Shown here: one piece after another, positions 1 to 8,183 of the stretch | Layout: every line of letters begins with the position of its first letter | How positions within the stretch are numbered: position 1 is the first letter of the stretch | Source: Ardenticatenaceae bacterium | GTDB lineage: Bacteria; Chloroflexota; Anaerolineae; Promineifilales; Promineifilaceae | Direction: 5' to 3' | Assembly (NCBI GenBank): GCA_020634565.1 | Contig: JACKBN010000010.1 | Location: forward strand, 62,001-126,000 | Length of the DNA: 64,000 nt | Made by a program: the position numbers and the translations under genes | The notes under the pieces: model-generated | The model's input: the letters and a program-made list of their open reading frames with translations, nothing else | What the model was told of the DNA's origin: nothing | The model's database searches: none

Positions 1-968
1 CCGGATTCAATTTTGGCCAGATCCAGTAGTTGGGCCACCATGCGCCCCATGCGCTCTGCCTCACCATAAATGATAGTTGCTGCTTGCGCCTGATCTTCGG
101 GGGAAACGGCCGTGCCATCCAGCAAGGCCTGGCTCCACCCCTGGATTGAGGTGATGGGTGTTTTGAGATCGTGGGAAACATTCGCCACAAAATCGCGCTG
201 GGCCTGTCGCGTGGCAGCCACTTGCGCCGACATGCTGTTAAAGCTTTCCGCCACGCGCACCACTTCTTCCGGCCCTTCCAGCGGCAGCTGCTGTTCATAC
301 TCACCCTGAGCGATCGCTTCCGCCGCGCCTGCCATGCGCAGCAGCGGGCGAGCGACTGAGCGGGTAATTAGCCAGGCCAACAAGACGGAAACCAGCAGAC
401 CAGCCGTTCCCGCACGTACAAAGGCGGCGCCAAAGCCAAGCTCACGCAGCAGGGTCAGCGGACGTGGTTCTGGGATCGCATACACGACCACCCAGTCACC
501 GAAGCCACTGCTAGAGATGGCTCTTGTGTAAACCAGCCAGCGATTGCCATCTGGGTCTTCGAAGCGTGCTGCCAGCGTGTTGGGATCGGTGGTTGGCAAA
601 TCGTCGCGGGGTAGTTCGGTGCCCTCAATCCGCACACCGACCATGCTGTCAGAAGGATCTGTATCAAAGATGATTTCTGCAGTTCTGGCCCTGGCAATGA
701 AGGCCCGTACATTGTTGGTTTCGGCCGTATCTTCCAAAGTTTGCACAAGGCCGCGCAGAAAACTTTCTATATCGGAACTTGAGAGCTGTAGACGAATAAT
801 ATCGTTGCGTCCGGCTCGGCTGATGATGTCTAACCGCTGTAGGGCAGGTTGGAAACGCAGACGCGGCTGTGCCCCCAACGCAATCAGGGCAAAGGAAACC
901 ACAAATAAGGTGATCGTGACGAGAAGGGAATACGAAAGCAGCAGGCGGCTGCGTAAAGTCTTGAACAT
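1..968 (-). CDS. sensor histidine kinase, N-terminal part (cut by window edge)
   Basis: Read on the minus strand from an ATG at 968; the open frame runs off the left edge. The start MFKTLRSRLLLSYSLLV gives a first membrane helix. A roughly 150-residue periplasmic sensor region follows, then a second helix (AGLLVSVLLAWLI), a HAMP-type linker (RPLLRMAGAAEAIAQGEYE) and the dimerisation/phosphoacceptor box FVANVSHDLKTPITSIQGW with its His. The ATPase domain would lie beyond base 1. This is the usual plan of a two-component kinase that senses an envelope signal. No response regulator is adjacent in the window; it may lie to the left. TGTAAAC-type half sites lie 28-93 bases before the start, suggesting regulation by an OmpR-family regulator. 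The family call is firm; the signal is unknown. Confidence 0.88.
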   Translation of the reverse strand, partial: MFKTLRSRLLLSYSLLVTITLFVVSFALIALGAQPRLRFQPALQRLDIISRAGRNDIIRLQLSSSDIESFLRGLVQTLEDTAETNNVRAFIARARTAEIIFDTDPSDSMVGVRIEGTELPRDDLPTTDPNTLAARFEDPDGNRWLVYTRAISSSGFGDWVVVYAIPEPRPLTLLRELGFGAAFVRAGTAGLLVSVLLAWLITRSVARPLLRMAGAAEAIAQGEYEQQLPLEGPEEVVRVAESFNSMSAQVAATRQAQRDFVANVSHDLKTPITSIQGWSQALLDGTAVSPEDQAQAATIIYGEAERMGRMVAQLLDLAKIES

Positions 969-995
969 GGAATTGGTTTGGTCAGCTAAAATATA

Positions 996-1061
996 GTTTA
1001 CAGATGATTGTAAACGGCCGTTCTAAGCCCGTCATGAATAAATTGTAACCGACCTGTAAAC
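996..1061. promoter_or_regulatory. TGTAAAC half-site cluster upstream of the histidine kinase
   Basis: GTTTACA (996-1002) and TGTAAAC (1009-1015) form an inverted repeat with a 6-base spacer. TGTAACC (1044-1050) and TGTAAAC (1055-1061) form a direct repeat with an 11-base period, the spacing typical of OmpR/PhoB-family sites. The cluster sits just upstream of the minus-strand kinase start at 968. An operator role is inferred from position and spacing only. Confidence 0.4.
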
Positions 1062-1079
1062 TGCCTAACCGGATACCGA

Positions 1080-2414
1080 CTACTGCTCTACCCACTCCAT
1101 GTTTGCCCCCAGACTTTGCATCATATCGACAAAACCAGGGAAGCTGTCGGCGATGCAGCCAGCATCGTGCACCAGCGTCAGGCCGTGTGTCACCAGTCCA
1201 GCTACGGCAAGGGACATGCCCAGGCGATGATCGTCGTGGCTGTCTACTTCGCCACCAAAAAGCCGCAGCGGTCCATTAACGGAGAAGCCATCAGGGGTTT
1301 CCAGCATTTCTACGCCCAATTTGCGCAGTTCACCTGCCAGCACGGAGATACGATCCACTTCCTTCACGCGCAGTTCGGCGGCGTCGCTCACCTGGCTGAC
1401 GCCCGCTGCTTGCGTGGTCGCTACGGACCAGATGGGCAGCTCATCAATGCCGCGCACCACGGTATGACCACTGACATTGGCGCTGTGCAGCTCGCTAAAG
1501 GAGACGGTGAGATCGCCCAACAGTTCGCCGCCGCTGATATGCTCATTGTGAAGCGTCAGCTCGGCGCCCATGGCGCGCAGCATGTCCAGAATGCCGGTGC
1601 GCGTGTCGTTGAGCCCCACGCTGGAAATGGTGATTTGTGAATGCGGCACGATGGCTGCCGCCACCAACGGAAAAGCAGCAGAAGAGGGATCGGCTGGGAC
1701 TGTGAGATCTAACGGCCGTAACGTCCAGCCACCCACCGGCGCAGCGGGCAAAATCACCCAGTCGCCTTCGGTTTGCACCGGTACGCCCATCGCTTGCAGC
1801 ATACGCTCCGTGTGGTCGCGGGCCGGGCCGGGCTGGTAAACACGTGTTTCGCCCGAGGCGTACAATCCGGCCAGCAAAACCGCGCTTTTTACCTGGGCGC
1901 TGGCCACGTTCATGCGGTATTCAATACCATGCAGTGGGCTGGGGGAGATGGCGAGAGGCGCACGGCCGTTTTCCGAGGCAATTTTGGCCCCCATCTCACT
2001 CAGCGGGTCGATGATGCGCCGCATGGGACGCTTACGCAGCTGCTCGCTGCCGTCCAGCACGGCGGGGAAGGATTGCCCGGCCAGCAGACCCGCCAGCAGG
2101 CGCATGCCCGTTCCTGCGTTGCGGCAGTCCAGCGGTTGGGATGGCACCTGCCAGCCATGCAGCCCGCGGCCTTCAACCGTTAAATCCCAGGCCGTGTCTG
2201 AGCGTTTGTCAATCTGAACATTCACGCCCAAATTCTGGATGATTTGCAGCGTGGCCAGCGTATCGCCTGCTGGCAGCCAGCGCCGAATGATGCTGGTGCC
2301 TTCTGCCAGCGAAGCCAGCATCACCGCCCGGTGGCTAATCGACTTGTCACCAGGCACAGAAATGACGCCGTGCAGCGGCGTTTTTTGTGGGCGAACCAGT
2401 AACTGCTTGCTCAT
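1080..2414 (-). CDS. aroA: 3-phosphoshikimate 1-carboxyvinyltransferase (EPSP synthase)
   Basis: Transfers enolpyruvate from PEP to shikimate 3-phosphate, the penultimate step of chorismate synthesis, in the cytoplasm. At 444 residues it has normal length. It carries PGDKSISHR (residues 21-29, substrate-binding Lys24), NAGTGMR (99-105), DGSEQLRKRP (121-130), the Asp in VPADPSSAAFP, DELPIWSVA and the late DSHDDHRLGMS segment with the active-site DHR. Its ATG overlaps the stop of the upstream SEC-C gene (ATGA), so it is the last gene of a translationally coupled minus-strand operon. Other shikimate genes are not in the window. The identification is secure. Confidence 0.97.
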   Translation of the reverse strand: MSKQLLVRPQKTPLHGVISVPGDKSISHRAVMLASLAEGTSIIRRWLPAGDTLATLQIIQNLGVNVQIDKRSDTAWDLTVEGRGLHGWQVPSQPLDCRNAGTGMRLLAGLLAGQSFPAVLDGSEQLRKRPMRRIIDPLSEMGAKIASENGRAPLAISPSPLHGIEYRMNVASAQVKSAVLLAGLYASGETRVYQPGPARDHTERMLQAMGVPVQTEGDWVILPAAPVGGWTLRPLDLTVPADPSSAAFPLVAAAIVPHSQITISSVGLNDTRTGILDMLRAMGAELTLHNEHISGGELLGDLTVSFSELHSANVSGHTVVRGIDELPIWSVATTQAAGVSQVSDAAELRVKEVDRISVLAGELRKLGVEMLETPDGFSVNGPLRLFGGEVDSHDDHRLGMSLAVAGLVTHGLTLVHDAGCIADSFPGFVDMMQSLGANMEWVEQ

Positions 2415-3232
2415 CGTTTAAAGCGGGCCATGCCCCGGGCGATCTTTTGTACTTTGGCGTCGGCCCGATTGGGATCCAGGCGGGAGACGGGTGGGCGATC
2501 CTGATTTTTGGCTTCCAGCAGCGCATGATGCACCAGCAGATGGCTGTGGCGGCGCATAAAATCGGTATGGCTGGCATCCGGGTTTTCTGCCAGATACGCT
2601 TCTTTGGCGGCTTCGATTTTTTGCTTTACGTCTGTGATTTCGGCGGCGGGCAGGTAGGCGGCTGTGGTGCTGAGTTCCATGCGGTCGGCCACAGGCACCA
2701 ACCGGGTGATGATCAGTTCGCCCAGCTCCACGTTGCCGCGACCACCACCTTCGTAAACGGTGAATTCCTCGCCGGTTAAGTAATCGCGCAGTTCGAGCAT
2801 CTGGCCTTCATAGGCGGTGAGCTCGTACAGGCTGCTGGCCCCGGCGTTCACCCAGTTGGCCGCAATTTCTTGCTGGTGGCTGGACAAATCATCCATTTTT
2901 TCTTCGGCGTAAATTTCGATGAGGCGACGGCCGTCTTCCAGGTAATGGTCAAAGACAAACCAATCAAAAAAGCGGAGCGCTTCTGGTTGGCTCATCTGCT
3001 CGGCGTTGGAAGCGTCGTAATAGTCGTTCCAGTAAATGGGGAGGCTCAGGGCAAACGCTTCGGCAAAGCGTTCATCGCGAGCAAAGGCCAGCAAGTCGCG
3101 CCGGATAAAGTTGGCGGCGCGTTGCACCAGGCTGTGCTCTTTTTCAACTTCCTGGTCTTCTTTCATGTGGCATTTTTTGTATTTCAGGCCACTGCCGCAG
3201 TGGCAAAGGTCGTTTCTTCCGGGTTTATTCAT
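2411..3232 (-). CDS. SEC-C zinc-motif protein of unknown function
   Basis: A 273-residue soluble protein. The N-terminus carries a SEC-C metal-binding motif, NDLCHCGSGLKYKKCH, with Cys10, Cys12, Cys21 and His22, the same zinc knuckle found at the C-terminus of SecA and in many small proteins. The remainder is rich in acidic and helical segments and has no domain I recognise. It overlaps the HAD gene upstream and aroA downstream by 4 bases each (ATGA), so it is co-translated with them. Zn2+ binding is expected from the family; no function can be assigned. Confidence 0.85.
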   Translation of the reverse strand: MNKPGRNDLCHCGSGLKYKKCHMKEDQEVEKEHSLVQRAANFIRRDLLAFARDERFAEAFALSLPIYWNDYYDASNAEQMSQPEALRFFDWFVFDHYLEDGRRLIEIYAEEKMDDLSSHQQEIAANWVNAGASSLYELTAYEGQMLELRDYLTGEEFTVYEGGGRGNVELGELIITRLVPVADRMELSTTAAYLPAAEITDVKQKIEAAKEAYLAENPDASHTDFMRRHSHLLVHHALLEAKNQDRPPVSRLDPNRADAKVQKIARGMARFKR

Positions 3233-3981
3233 GTGTCACCTTCTAATTCAGCCAGAATGGGTAAGAGTTCTGTTAGCTGCGAGATTGTGTAATTCGGCCG
3301 TGTGTCTGCCAGATCGCGATTAAGATGCGGCGGCGAGATCAACACGCTGATCAGTCCTGCTTTGTTGGCTCCGGCAATGTCGTTGGCGGGGCGGTCACCC
3401 ACGAAGACTGCTGCCTCTGGCGCTACGTCTAGCAGTTCCAGCGCCCGATGATAGATAAACGGATGCGGCTTCATAAAACCCACATCACCAGAGGTAAGGC
3501 GCGCATCCAGATAGTCCAGAATGCCAAAGGCACGCAGCTCAATGTCGCGCATCCACATGGGCTGCATGGCGTTGGTAATCAGCCCAATTTTATAGCCTGC
3601 TTCCTTTAACTGCGCCAGAACGAATAAGGTATCATCAAAGGGAGCGACGCCAGGTATGACAGACCAATTATAAGCCTGCATCACTGCCTCAAGGTCGATT
3701 TTGTCGGTATCCAGGCCACAGGTGGCTAAAAAATCGCGCAGCAATGAGCCAAAAGAGACGCCAGACCAACTTTTTTTAGCTTCGGTCCAGGCGTTGACCA
3801 TGGCGTTGTGGAACTGGTCTAAAAAGCTTTGGAAGGGGGGCAGTACATGGTCTTGGTCAGCCAGGTGGCGGTAAACATTGGCCATGTGTTTGGCTTCTAT
3901 GGCGGCAATATCGCCTTCTGCCCTTGACCAATCGATCAAGGTGTCATCCATATCAAATAGAACAGCAGAAATACGAGCCAT
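3229..3981 (-). CDS. HAD-superfamily hydrolase (phosphatase-like)
   Basis: A 250-residue protein with all four HAD motifs: VLFDMDDTLID (nucleophile Asp10, acid/base Asp12), LITNAMQ (motif II), the Lys in GFMKPHPFIYHRALELL (motif III) and VFVGDRPANDIAGA (motif IV, Mg2+ ligands). The helical cap after motif I fits subclass IA, which includes phosphoglycolate and dehalogenase-like phosphatases. The exact substrate cannot be read from the sequence. It is 20 bases after the DedA gene and overlaps the SEC-C gene by 4 bases. Confidence 0.9.
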   Translation of the reverse strand: MARISAVLFDMDDTLIDWSRAEGDIAAIEAKHMANVYRHLADQDHVLPPFQSFLDQFHNAMVNAWTEAKKSWSGVSFGSLLRDFLATCGLDTDKIDLEAVMQAYNWSVIPGVAPFDDTLFVLAQLKEAGYKIGLITNAMQPMWMRDIELRAFGILDYLDARLTSGDVGFMKPHPFIYHRALELLDVAPEAAVFVGDRPANDIAGANKAGLISVLISPPHLNRDLADTRPNYTISQLTELLPILAELEGDT

Positions 3982-4001
3982 AGTCTCTTTTGTGTCAGAT
4001 G

Positions 4002-4676
4002 TTATACGATGCGGTCAGCCGTGGAGGCTTTTTTTTCATTGCGGGCTTTCAGGTATTCTACAAACATGGGCACCACGGAAATCAGAATGATGCCAATGAT
4101 GACGAACTCAAAGTTTGCTTTAACGAAGGGAATGTTGCCAAAGAAGTTGCCCATGAACAGGAACAGGGTCACCCACAAAAAGCCACCGACGAGATTGTAG
4201 GAAATGAAACGGCCGTATTCCATCGTACCCACGCCAGCCACAAAGGGAGCAAACGTGCGCACAATGGGCACAAAGCGGGCCAGAACGATGGTTTTGCCGC
4301 CGTGCTTGGCGTAAAAGGCTTCCGTTTTTTCCAGGTACTCTTTCTTGAGCACCTTCTTCAAGAGGCGGTTTTGTGTGTCAAAAATGGCCAGCCCCAGTTT
4401 GTGACCAATCCAATAATTAACGGTATCGCCTAAAACGGCCGCTACCACCAAAAGACCCCACAGCAGATAGATGTTGAGCGATCCCAGAGCCGCAAATGTT
4501 CCTGCGGCAAACAGCAGTGAATCACCGGGCAAAAACGGGGTCACCACCAGCCCTGTCTCAATAAAAATGACCACAAACAGCAGGGCATAGGTCCAGGTGC
4601 CATAAGATTGTATGGCGACGCTTAAATACTCATCTAAATGGAGAAACAAATCAACAACAGTTGTTAGAAAGTCCAT
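4002..4676 (-). CDS. DedA-family membrane protein (probable polyprenyl-phosphate flippase)
   Basis: A 224-residue multi-span protein of the DedA/VTT family. Seen: FIETGLVVTPFLPGDSLLF (family signature), YWIGHKLG, and the conserved re-entrant segment LARFVPIVRTFAPFVAGVG containing the essential Arg residues. Members such as Bacillus UptA return undecaprenyl phosphate to the cytoplasmic face of the membrane for another round of envelope synthesis. It lies 27 bases after a DUF368 gene, a second family with the same activity, which strengthens a lipid-carrier recycling role. Function is from family knowledge, not from direct evidence here. Confidence 0.9.
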   Translation of the reverse strand: MDFLTTVVDLFLHLDEYLSVAIQSYGTWTYALLFVVIFIETGLVVTPFLPGDSLLFAAGTFAALGSLNIYLLWGLLVVAAVLGDTVNYWIGHKLGLAIFDTQNRLLKKVLKKEYLEKTEAFYAKHGGKTIVLARFVPIVRTFAPFVAGVGTMEYGRFISYNLVGGFLWVTLFLFMGNFFGNIPFVKANFEFVIIGIILISVVPMFVEYLKARNEKKASTADRIV

Positions 4677-4703
4677 GACTTACCTTACCAAACAGGTCAT
4701 CCA

Positions 4704-5717
4704 TCAATTACTGGCTGTTTCCAGGCGGGCAGCCAGATAATCGAGAATGAGAATAACACCAATACCAACGAGCGCCAAGACGATAGCAATGACAAACTGG
4801 CTGCTGCCAAAATCAGGCAAAATGTTGGCTTGCTCAATAACCAGTTTTTGACCTTCGCTGTCCAGCACAAAGTTACCAGCTGCGTCACGCAGCCACGCCA
4901 GGTCCACTTTCCAGGGCCAGATTTTGCGCAGGCTGCCCACCATCAAGCCAATTAGCAGGGCCACGGTGAGATCATGATAGCGGCGGAAGAGCCAGCCCAG
5001 AATTTGGGCAAAGGTCACCAGGCCAAGAACGGCACCGATCGCCACAAAAACCAGCGGGAAGGCGGCATTCAGGTCACCGGCCCGCACATCATTTACGGAA
5101 CCGAGTACATACTGGTATTTGCCCAGCAGCACCAGCAAAAAGGCGCCAGAAATGCCTGGCAAAATGAGGGCACAACTGGCCACTGCCCCGCTGATAATGA
5201 GGAACCACCAGTCGTTGGGGGTTTGGACGGGAACCAGGCCAACCAGCAAATAAGCCGCGACGGCACCCAGTAACAACATGCCCCCTAGCGTGGGGGTCCA
5301 ATTTTTGATGCGCTTGCTTACCACCACCACAGAGGCCAACACCAGGCCGAAAAAGAAGCTCCACAAATAGACGGGCTGGTTAATTAGCAACGATTCCAAA
5401 GCGTGTGACAAGGTGATAATGGCAATAAAAATACCGATGGCGACAGAAAGAAGAAATTCCCAATTCAGTATCTGGAAAATGTCTTTAATACGAAATTTGA
5501 AAACGGCCTGCAAAAAGTTGGGCTGGCCAAGCGTGCGGATGGAGTCGATCAGCTCTTCGTAGATGCCCAGAATGAAGGCCATGGTTCCGCCAGAGACGCC
5601 AGGCACAATATCAGAGGCGCCCATGCAAATGCCGCGCGCGACGATACCCAAATATTGGGGAATGGTGCGACGTTTTTTGGTGGATACGGCCGTTTCTTGC
5701 ATTGTCGTTTTTTGCAT
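4704..5717 (-). CDS. DUF368 family membrane protein (probable polyprenyl-phosphate transporter, PopT-like)
   Basis: A 337-residue protein with about eight to nine hydrophobic helices. The N-terminal signature GASDIVPGVSGGTMAFILG and the related internal ALILPGISGAFLLVLLG are the two inverted-repeat motifs of DUF368. This family (PopT) has been reported as an undecaprenyl-phosphate translocase. It is the first gene of the minus-strand run DUF368-DedA-HAD-SEC-C-aroA. The ATG at 5717 is chosen; MQETAV at 5702 is an alternative. Copies of the genome's ACGGCCGT palindrome give the TAV in its N-terminus. Confidence 0.9.
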   Translation of the reverse strand: MQKTTMQETAVSTKKRRTIPQYLGIVARGICMGASDIVPGVSGGTMAFILGIYEELIDSIRTLGQPNFLQAVFKFRIKDIFQILNWEFLLSVAIGIFIAIITLSHALESLLINQPVYLWSFFFGLVLASVVVVSKRIKNWTPTLGGMLLLGAVAAYLLVGLVPVQTPNDWWFLIISGAVASCALILPGISGAFLLVLLGKYQYVLGSVNDVRAGDLNAAFPLVFVAIGAVLGLVTFAQILGWLFRRYHDLTVALLIGLMVGSLRKIWPWKVDLAWLRDAAGNFVLDSEGQKLVIEQANILPDFGSSQFVIAIVLALVGIGVILILDYLAARLETASN

Positions 5718-6068
5718 ATATTTCTCTTCTCAAGTTGATTTTGGTCAAACAAAAGCGGAATTATAGCACAGCTCAACCAGACTACGATAGCCGCAGTTCA
5801 TGAACAGTTCTCTAACGTTGGGTGTGAAAAATTGGGACGCGCAATCTGCCATAAAAGAGGAGAGCTCCGGAGGAGGGGGGTCCGGAGCTCTTGATAAAAG
5901 GAGAAAAAGTTGTGTGTCCTTGCGTGCTTTTTATTATACGGATCGGCCTACTTGCGTAAATGGGACAATGGCACTAGGACGGCAGTAATCAGTAATCGGT
6001 GGGCGGTAACCGGTCACTAGCAGAGCGGATTCGTGACCGATTACCGATAACTGTTTACCGATTACCGA
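5718..6068. other. intergenic stretch, 351 bp: terminator hairpin and repeat
   Basis: No gene is supported here. It contains the promoter side of the DUF368 operon near 5718-5800, a strong hairpin at 5861-5891, and a TAATCGGT/ACCGATTA dispersed repeat at 5985-6069, listed separately. Confidence 0.6.
5861..5891 (-). terminator. Rho-independent-type hairpin after the acyl-CoA dehydrogenase gene
   Basis: AGAGCTCCGGA (5861-5871) pairs perfectly with TCCGGAGCTCT (5881-5891) around a G-rich 9-base loop. On the minus strand it is followed by CCTCTTTTATGG. It lies between the acyl-CoA dehydrogenase stop (6069) and the DUF368 start (5717), so it probably ends the former transcript. Confidence 0.6.
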
Positions 6069-6069
6069 C
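5985..6069. repeat. TAATCGGT/ACCGATTA dispersed repeat, intergenic copy
   Basis: Successive variants of CAGTAATCAGTAATCGGT and GGTAACCGGTCAC, then inverted GTGACCGATTACC and TTTACCGATTACCGA. The same word set occurs at 39683-39757 and 49326-49382 inside genes and at 56884-56972 between genes. Confidence 0.7.
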
Positions 6070-7217
6070 TATTTGCGGAATAGTTCACGCACAATAATCT
6101 CTCGCTGAATTTGGCTGGTGCCTTCGTAAATCTGGTAAATCTTGGCATCGCGCATCAGCTTCTCAACGGGGTATTCAGACATGTAGCCGTAGCCACCAAA
6201 GACCTGCACTGCATCCGTGGCGACCTTCATCGCTTTGTCGGCGGCGTATGCTTTGCCAAAGGCAGAGTAGAGTGTGTTGCTCAGCCCTTCATCCACGGCC
6301 CAGGCGGATTTCCAGACGAGCAGGCGGGCGGCTTCTACTTCCATGGCCATGTCGGCAATCATGTGGCCGATGACCTGGTGCTTCCAGATGGGCTGCCCTT
6401 TCACCACGCGTTCTTTGGCGTAGCGAATCGCTTCGTCGAGGGCGCGTTGGGCCACGCCTACGGCCCCAGCGGACGTTGGCGGGCGGCTGCGGTCGAACAC
6501 CTTCATGGCGATGAGGAACCCTTTGCCTTCTTCACCCAGCAGGTGGGTGGCGGGCACTTTGACGTTTTCAAAGATAAGTTCGGCCGTGTCGGAAGCGTGT
6601 TGGCCCATTTTGTTGAAGGGCTGGCCTACGCTCACGCCTTCCCAATCGCGATCGACGATGAAGCAGCTCATGCCGTTGTAGCGCTGCTCAATATCTGTAT
6701 AGGCAAAAACGGTGAAGAAGTTGGACACGGTGGCCCCGGTGATAAATGTTTTGGAGCCGTTGAGGATGTAATGATCGCCATTTTTGCGGGCGGTGGTTTT
6801 GATGCCTGCCACGTCGGAACCGGCTTCTGGTTCGGTGAGGCCGTAGCTGGCCATCTGCCCATCGACCAAACGGCCGCAATACTCTTTCTTCTGCTCTTCG
6901 TTACCGGCAATGAGGACGGGCAGGATTGCCAGCCCGTTGACGCCCATGGCGGTGCTCATGCCGGAGCAGCCCCAGGCCAATTCTTCGGCCACCATGCATT
7001 CTTCAAACAGGCTAAGGCCGAGGCCGCCGTATTCTTCAGGGACGTTGAGGGTGGTGAGGCCCAATTCCTGGGCTTTTTTGACGACGGGCCAGGGGTATTC
7101 GTGGGTCTGGTCGTAATGTTCCGCGACGGGGGCCATCTCGTTGCGGGCAAAATCGCGGGCCAGTTGTTGGATCATTTTTTGCTCATCGTTAAGAGCGAAG
7201 TGGACTGTGCTGCTCAT
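6069..7217 (-). CDS. acyl-CoA dehydrogenase
   Basis: FAD-dependent oxidation of acyl-CoA to trans-2-enoyl-CoA. At 382 residues it has normal length. Motifs: YGLTEPEAGSDVAGIKTTA (flavin/substrate signature 1), QVFGGYGYMSEYPVEKLMRD (signature 2) and IYEGTSQIQREI with catalytic Glu365, placed as in short/medium-chain enzymes. A GGAG site lies 5 bases before the ATG. No electron-transfer flavoprotein or other beta-oxidation genes are adjacent, so it is probably monocistronic or follows the PRC-barrel gene 80 bases upstream. Chain-length preference cannot be told. Confidence 0.95.
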   Translation of the reverse strand: MSSTVHFALNDEQKMIQQLARDFARNEMAPVAEHYDQTHEYPWPVVKKAQELGLTTLNVPEEYGGLGLSLFEECMVAEELAWGCSGMSTAMGVNGLAILPVLIAGNEEQKKEYCGRLVDGQMASYGLTEPEAGSDVAGIKTTARKNGDHYILNGSKTFITGATVSNFFTVFAYTDIEQRYNGMSCFIVDRDWEGVSVGQPFNKMGQHASDTAELIFENVKVPATHLLGEEGKGFLIAMKVFDRSRPPTSAGAVGVAQRALDEAIRYAKERVVKGQPIWKHQVIGHMIADMAMEVEAARLLVWKSAWAVDEGLSNTLYSAFGKAYAADKAMKVATDAVQVFGGYGYMSEYPVEKLMRDAKIYQIYEGTSQIQREIIVRELFRK

Positions 7218-7298
7218 GGGTTGCTCCTTTTGTTTTGTTATGAAATTGGCGGCGCAGAGGCGCTCAGAATTTGTTGTAAAGAATGTGTTTTGTGGCGC

Positions 7299-7952
7299 TT
7301 ATTCGGATTCTTCTTCCTCTTCTGATACCAGTGGGGCGAGTTCGTCAGTGTCGGTTAAGGGGGCCGGTTCGGGGGCAACGGCCGTTTCCTCCATTTCTTC
7401 TGCTGGTTCTACAGGCAGGGTGGGCGGTGTTTCGGTGGGTGTCTCGGATGCAGCGTCGGGATTTTCGGCGCGGGTGAGGTCGATGGTCATGACGCCATCT
7501 TCATCACCGGTGTCGATAACGGCCGTTCGCGGAATGGTGCCGTTTTTCTCGATGGGGCCTTGCACGTTTACCCGAGAGAGGGCAAAGCCGGTGATGTTAC
7601 CTTGTTCACCAACGATGATGTCGCCAATGGCGCCCACTTTGGTGCCACCGGGCGTATCGATCTCCCGTTTTTTCAGCTTGCTCAGGCGCACCCAGGCTAC
7701 GGATTCCGGCAAATCATTTTCTTCTTTAACCACCTCGCTGGTGCGCACCAGGATGGCGTCGAGGCCAAACACCACCACATCGCTGCGGTTGATCAGAAAA
7801 TGCTTCCGCTTGATAAGCCCCTCGGAACCAAGATAGATGCCCGTGATCTCGGTAAGCGCGTTGTTCATGTAAATATCTTTGGTGCTGCCGAGGGAACGGC
7901 CGTCTGTGACGCTAATGATCTGTTTGTCAACTAAATCTTTGCCTAAACGCAT
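7299..7952 (-). CDS. PRC-barrel domain protein
   Basis: A 217-residue protein. The N-terminal part MRLGKDLVDKQIISVTDGRS and following residues (about 1-80) form one PRC barrel (LGSTKDIYMN, ITGIYLG). A second PRC-like strand set covers about 90-165 (GAIGDIIVGEQGNITGFAL). The last 50 residues are Pro/Thr/Glu-rich and end in an acidic EEEEESE tail, probably disordered. PRC barrels occur in RimM and in photosynthetic and stress proteins as small binding modules; the partner is unknown. GAAGGGG lies 8 bases before the ATG. Confidence 0.85.
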   Translation of the reverse strand: MRLGKDLVDKQIISVTDGRSLGSTKDIYMNNALTEITGIYLGSEGLIKRKHFLINRSDVVVFGLDAILVRTSEVVKEENDLPESVAWVRLSKLKKREIDTPGGTKVGAIGDIIVGEQGNITGFALSRVNVQGPIEKNGTIPRTAVIDTGDEDGVMTIDLTRAENPDAASETPTETPPTLPVEPAEEMEETAVAPEPAPLTDTDELAPLVSEEEEESE

Positions 7953-7975
7953 GTGGTTTGCCCCTTCTTTTGAGT

Positions 7976-8050
7976 TTGCAGGTCGTTAAGTGCGCAAGTG
8001 TTCAACTGTGCAAGTTTGCAGGTGCGAGAGAGTGCTTGCAAACTTTTTAT
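7976..8050. repeat. GCAAGTTTGCAG-type short repeat
   Basis: Clustered variants of GTTTGCAGGT, GCGCAAGTGT, GCAAGTTTGCAGG and GCTTGCAAACTTT. The same words recur at 32172-32222. Both copies are intergenic. Confidence 0.5.
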
Positions 8051-8148
8051 GACGCATTGCGTCTTTAGAAGATTATAGTGCGAGAGTGGGCTGGGGTAAA
8101 GTGGCGATTTTCAGGGGCGCTGGGCAATGGAGGAACGGCCGTTTCTGG

Positions 8149-8156
8149 TTTATAAT
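8149..8156 (+). promoter_or_regulatory. candidate -10 box of the lipoprotein gene
   Basis: TATAAT at 8151-8156, 28 bases before the ATG at 8184. No good -35 box is seen. The region where it would precede the box is occupied by an ACGGCCGT palindrome (8135-8142). Confidence 0.4.
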
Positions 8157-8183
8157 CGCCTTGTCGTTATAAGGATTGGTGCC

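Noticed and set aside
6111..7325. A 404-codon open frame on the plus strand
   Set aside because: Antisense to acyl-CoA dehydrogenase, with a Phe/His/Gly-rich composition typical of reversed GC-rich codons.
7976..8050. Possible CRISPR-like array of GCAAGTTTGCAG units
   Set aside because: Units vary in length and spacing and there are no spacers of constant size.
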